Of a stretch of 64,000 bases of DNA, positions 63,224 to 64,000 are shown piece by piece (the stretch's first letter is position 1; each line of letters opens with the position of its first letter). The position numbers and the translations under genes are program-made. The stretch comes from Agreia sp. Leaf283 (GTDB lineage: Bacteria > Actinomycetota > Actinomycetes > Actinomycetales > Microbacteriaceae): contig NZ_LMNF01000003.1 of NCBI RefSeq assembly GCF_001422485.1, positions 37,442 to 101,441 on the forward strand, given 5' to 3'. The notes below the pieces were generated by a model. That model saw nothing but the letters and a program-made list of their open reading frames with translations. It made no database searches and was not told the DNA's origin.

Positions 63224-64000
63224 ATGCTTCTGGCAGTCCCCACCCGGCCGAGGGGCCGAGCAGCCCTGTGGCTCTCCGCCGCAGCGGTCAGCGCGGCTCT
63301 GGTCCTCGGCGGCTCCCTCGCCGGCCCGACCGTCGCGTATGCGGCCGACACCGCCTCGTACACCGGGATCGTGCTCGGCGTCGGTTCCGACGAGGCCCAG
63401 CGCAACATCAGCTGGTACTCCACGGCCGACACCGCCCAGCTCGTGCAGCTCGCACCGAGCACGGCTCTGGTCAACGGCGACTTCGTCACCTCGGTCACCA
63501 CGTTCGCAGCATCCGGAGCCGCGAACACCACCACCACCGGCTTCAACCGCCACGCCACCCTGTCCGGCCTGACGGAGAACACGCAGTACTCCTACCGCGT
63601 CGGCTCCGAGGGCAACTGGTCGACCACGTACTCGTTCAAGACGCAGTCCTTCGAGGGCGACTTCGACTTCCTGTTCTTCGGCGACCCGCAGATCGGATCG
63701 TCGGGCAACGTGGCGAAAGACCAGGCGGGCTGGGTCGACACCATGAACGTCGCTCTCTCCGCGAACCCGAACGCCGAGCTGCTCGTGTCGGGCGGCGACC
63801 AGGTCGAGACCGCGAACACCGAGCCGCAGTGGGACGCTTTCATGGCGCCCGACCAGCTGCGCCAGTACCCGTGGGCTGCCACGATCGGCAACCACGACGT
63901 GGGCGGCAAGGCCTACGAGCAGCACTTCTACACGCCCAACACCGACCGCTCGGCGGCGTACTACCGCAACGGCAACACGGCGACAGACTCGGGCGGAGAC
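63224..64000 (+). CDS. Secreted purple-acid-phosphatase-like metallophosphoesterase (5' part)
   Basis: The visible 259 residues start with a signal peptide (about 1-40, LWLSAAAVSAALVLGG, cut after AYAA), a fibronectin-like N-terminal domain (about 45-145, TASYTGIVLGVGSDEAQRNISWYS through YSYRVG) and the start of a metallophosphoesterase core: FFGDPQIGSS, VSGGDQVETA and TIGNHDVGG, the first three metal-binding blocks. The gene runs off the window. GGAAG precedes the ATG. It probably frees phosphate from extracellular esters. Confidence 0.92.
   Translation, partial: MLLAVPTRPRGRAALWLSAAAVSAALVLGGSLAGPTVAYAADTASYTGIVLGVGSDEAQRNISWYSTADTAQLVQLAPSTALVNGDFVTSVTTFAASGAANTTTTGFNRHATLSGLTENTQYSYRVGSEGNWSTTYSFKTQSFEGDFDFLFFGDPQIGSSGNVAKDQAGWVDTMNVALSANPNAELLVSGGDQVETANTEPQWDAFMAPDQLRQYPWAATIGNHDVGGKAYEQHFYTPNTDRSAAYYRNGNTATDSGGD

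Overview
The window is a chromosomal segment of a high-GC actinobacterium, most likely of the family Microbacteriaceae. Supporting signs are a WhiB regulator facing a PdtaS-type kinase, an Rv3235-like gene beside a probable secA end, many GTG starts, a LAxTG wall-sorting signal, and a palindromic repeat (core TTCCCTGAGCYTGTCGAA) scattered between genes. Genus and species cannot be fixed from the sequence alone. I found no phage, transposase, CRISPR array or rRNA operon, so most of the window looks like ordinary core chromosome with several accessory cassettes.

Layout. 1-5.8 kb: end of a probable secA, an Rv3235-like gene, an HTH protein, a SAF-domain/CpaE-like pair, a PdtaS-like kinase and a WhiB1-like protein. 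5.9-11.4 kb: small membrane protein, DUF2200, Bcp peroxiredoxin, tRNA-Lys, a proline-rich membrane protein, two alpha/beta hydrolases and ArfB. 11.4-14.6 kb: GH15 glucosidase/trehalase and a divergent glucose-6-phosphate dehydrogenase. 14.7-21.4 kb: a tightly overlapping minus-strand operon of six genes, namely an unknown protein, a MoxR-type AAA ATPase, an unknown protein, a protein joining an HExxH metallopeptidase-like region to a vWA domain, a helical protein and a PaaK-like adenylate-forming enzyme. This is the best candidate for an undescribed system. 21.5-28.5 kb: an ethanolamine-type permease divergent from glutamine-synthetase-like, class-I amidotransferase-like hydrolase, aldehyde dehydrogenase, SDR and GntR genes, which together read as gamma-glutamylated amine (probably ethanolamine) catabolism. 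28.6-31.4 kb: otsA-otsB trehalose synthesis. 31.4-36.6 kb: ilvD, ilvB, ilvN, ilvC. 37.5-41.3 kb: a large secreted, wall-anchored GH30-type glycosidase with LacI-type operators. 41.4-45.2 kb: small conserved proteins, DoxX and serA. 45.3-54.9 kb: TetR/MFS pair, an adenosine-deaminase-like enzyme, flavin monooxygenase and flavin reductase, two XRE-cupin regulators, a cytosine-deaminase-like enzyme with an NCS1 permease, and an SDR/TetR pair. 55.6-61.8 kb: leuB, ilvE, a FAH-family enzyme, gltX and a thioredoxin-reductase-like flavoprotein. 62.1-64.0 kb: tRNA-Gln, a lipoprotein and the 5' part of a secreted purple-acid-phosphatase-like gene.

Themes. Branched-chain amino acid synthesis is split over two loci (ilvDBNC, and leuB/ilvE), with serA nearby. 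Trehalose/glucan metabolism appears twice (GH15 and otsAB). About ten genes have a TANNNT-type -10 hexamer 6-7 nt before the start codon and so look leaderless. otsA has no ATG, GTG, TTG or CTG upstream of its conserved N-terminus and seems to start at ATT behind a perfect Shine-Dalgarno. The palindromic repeat lies inside a coding sequence (the amidotransferase-like hydrolase) in frame, and a different repeat supplies the last codons of the GH30 gene.
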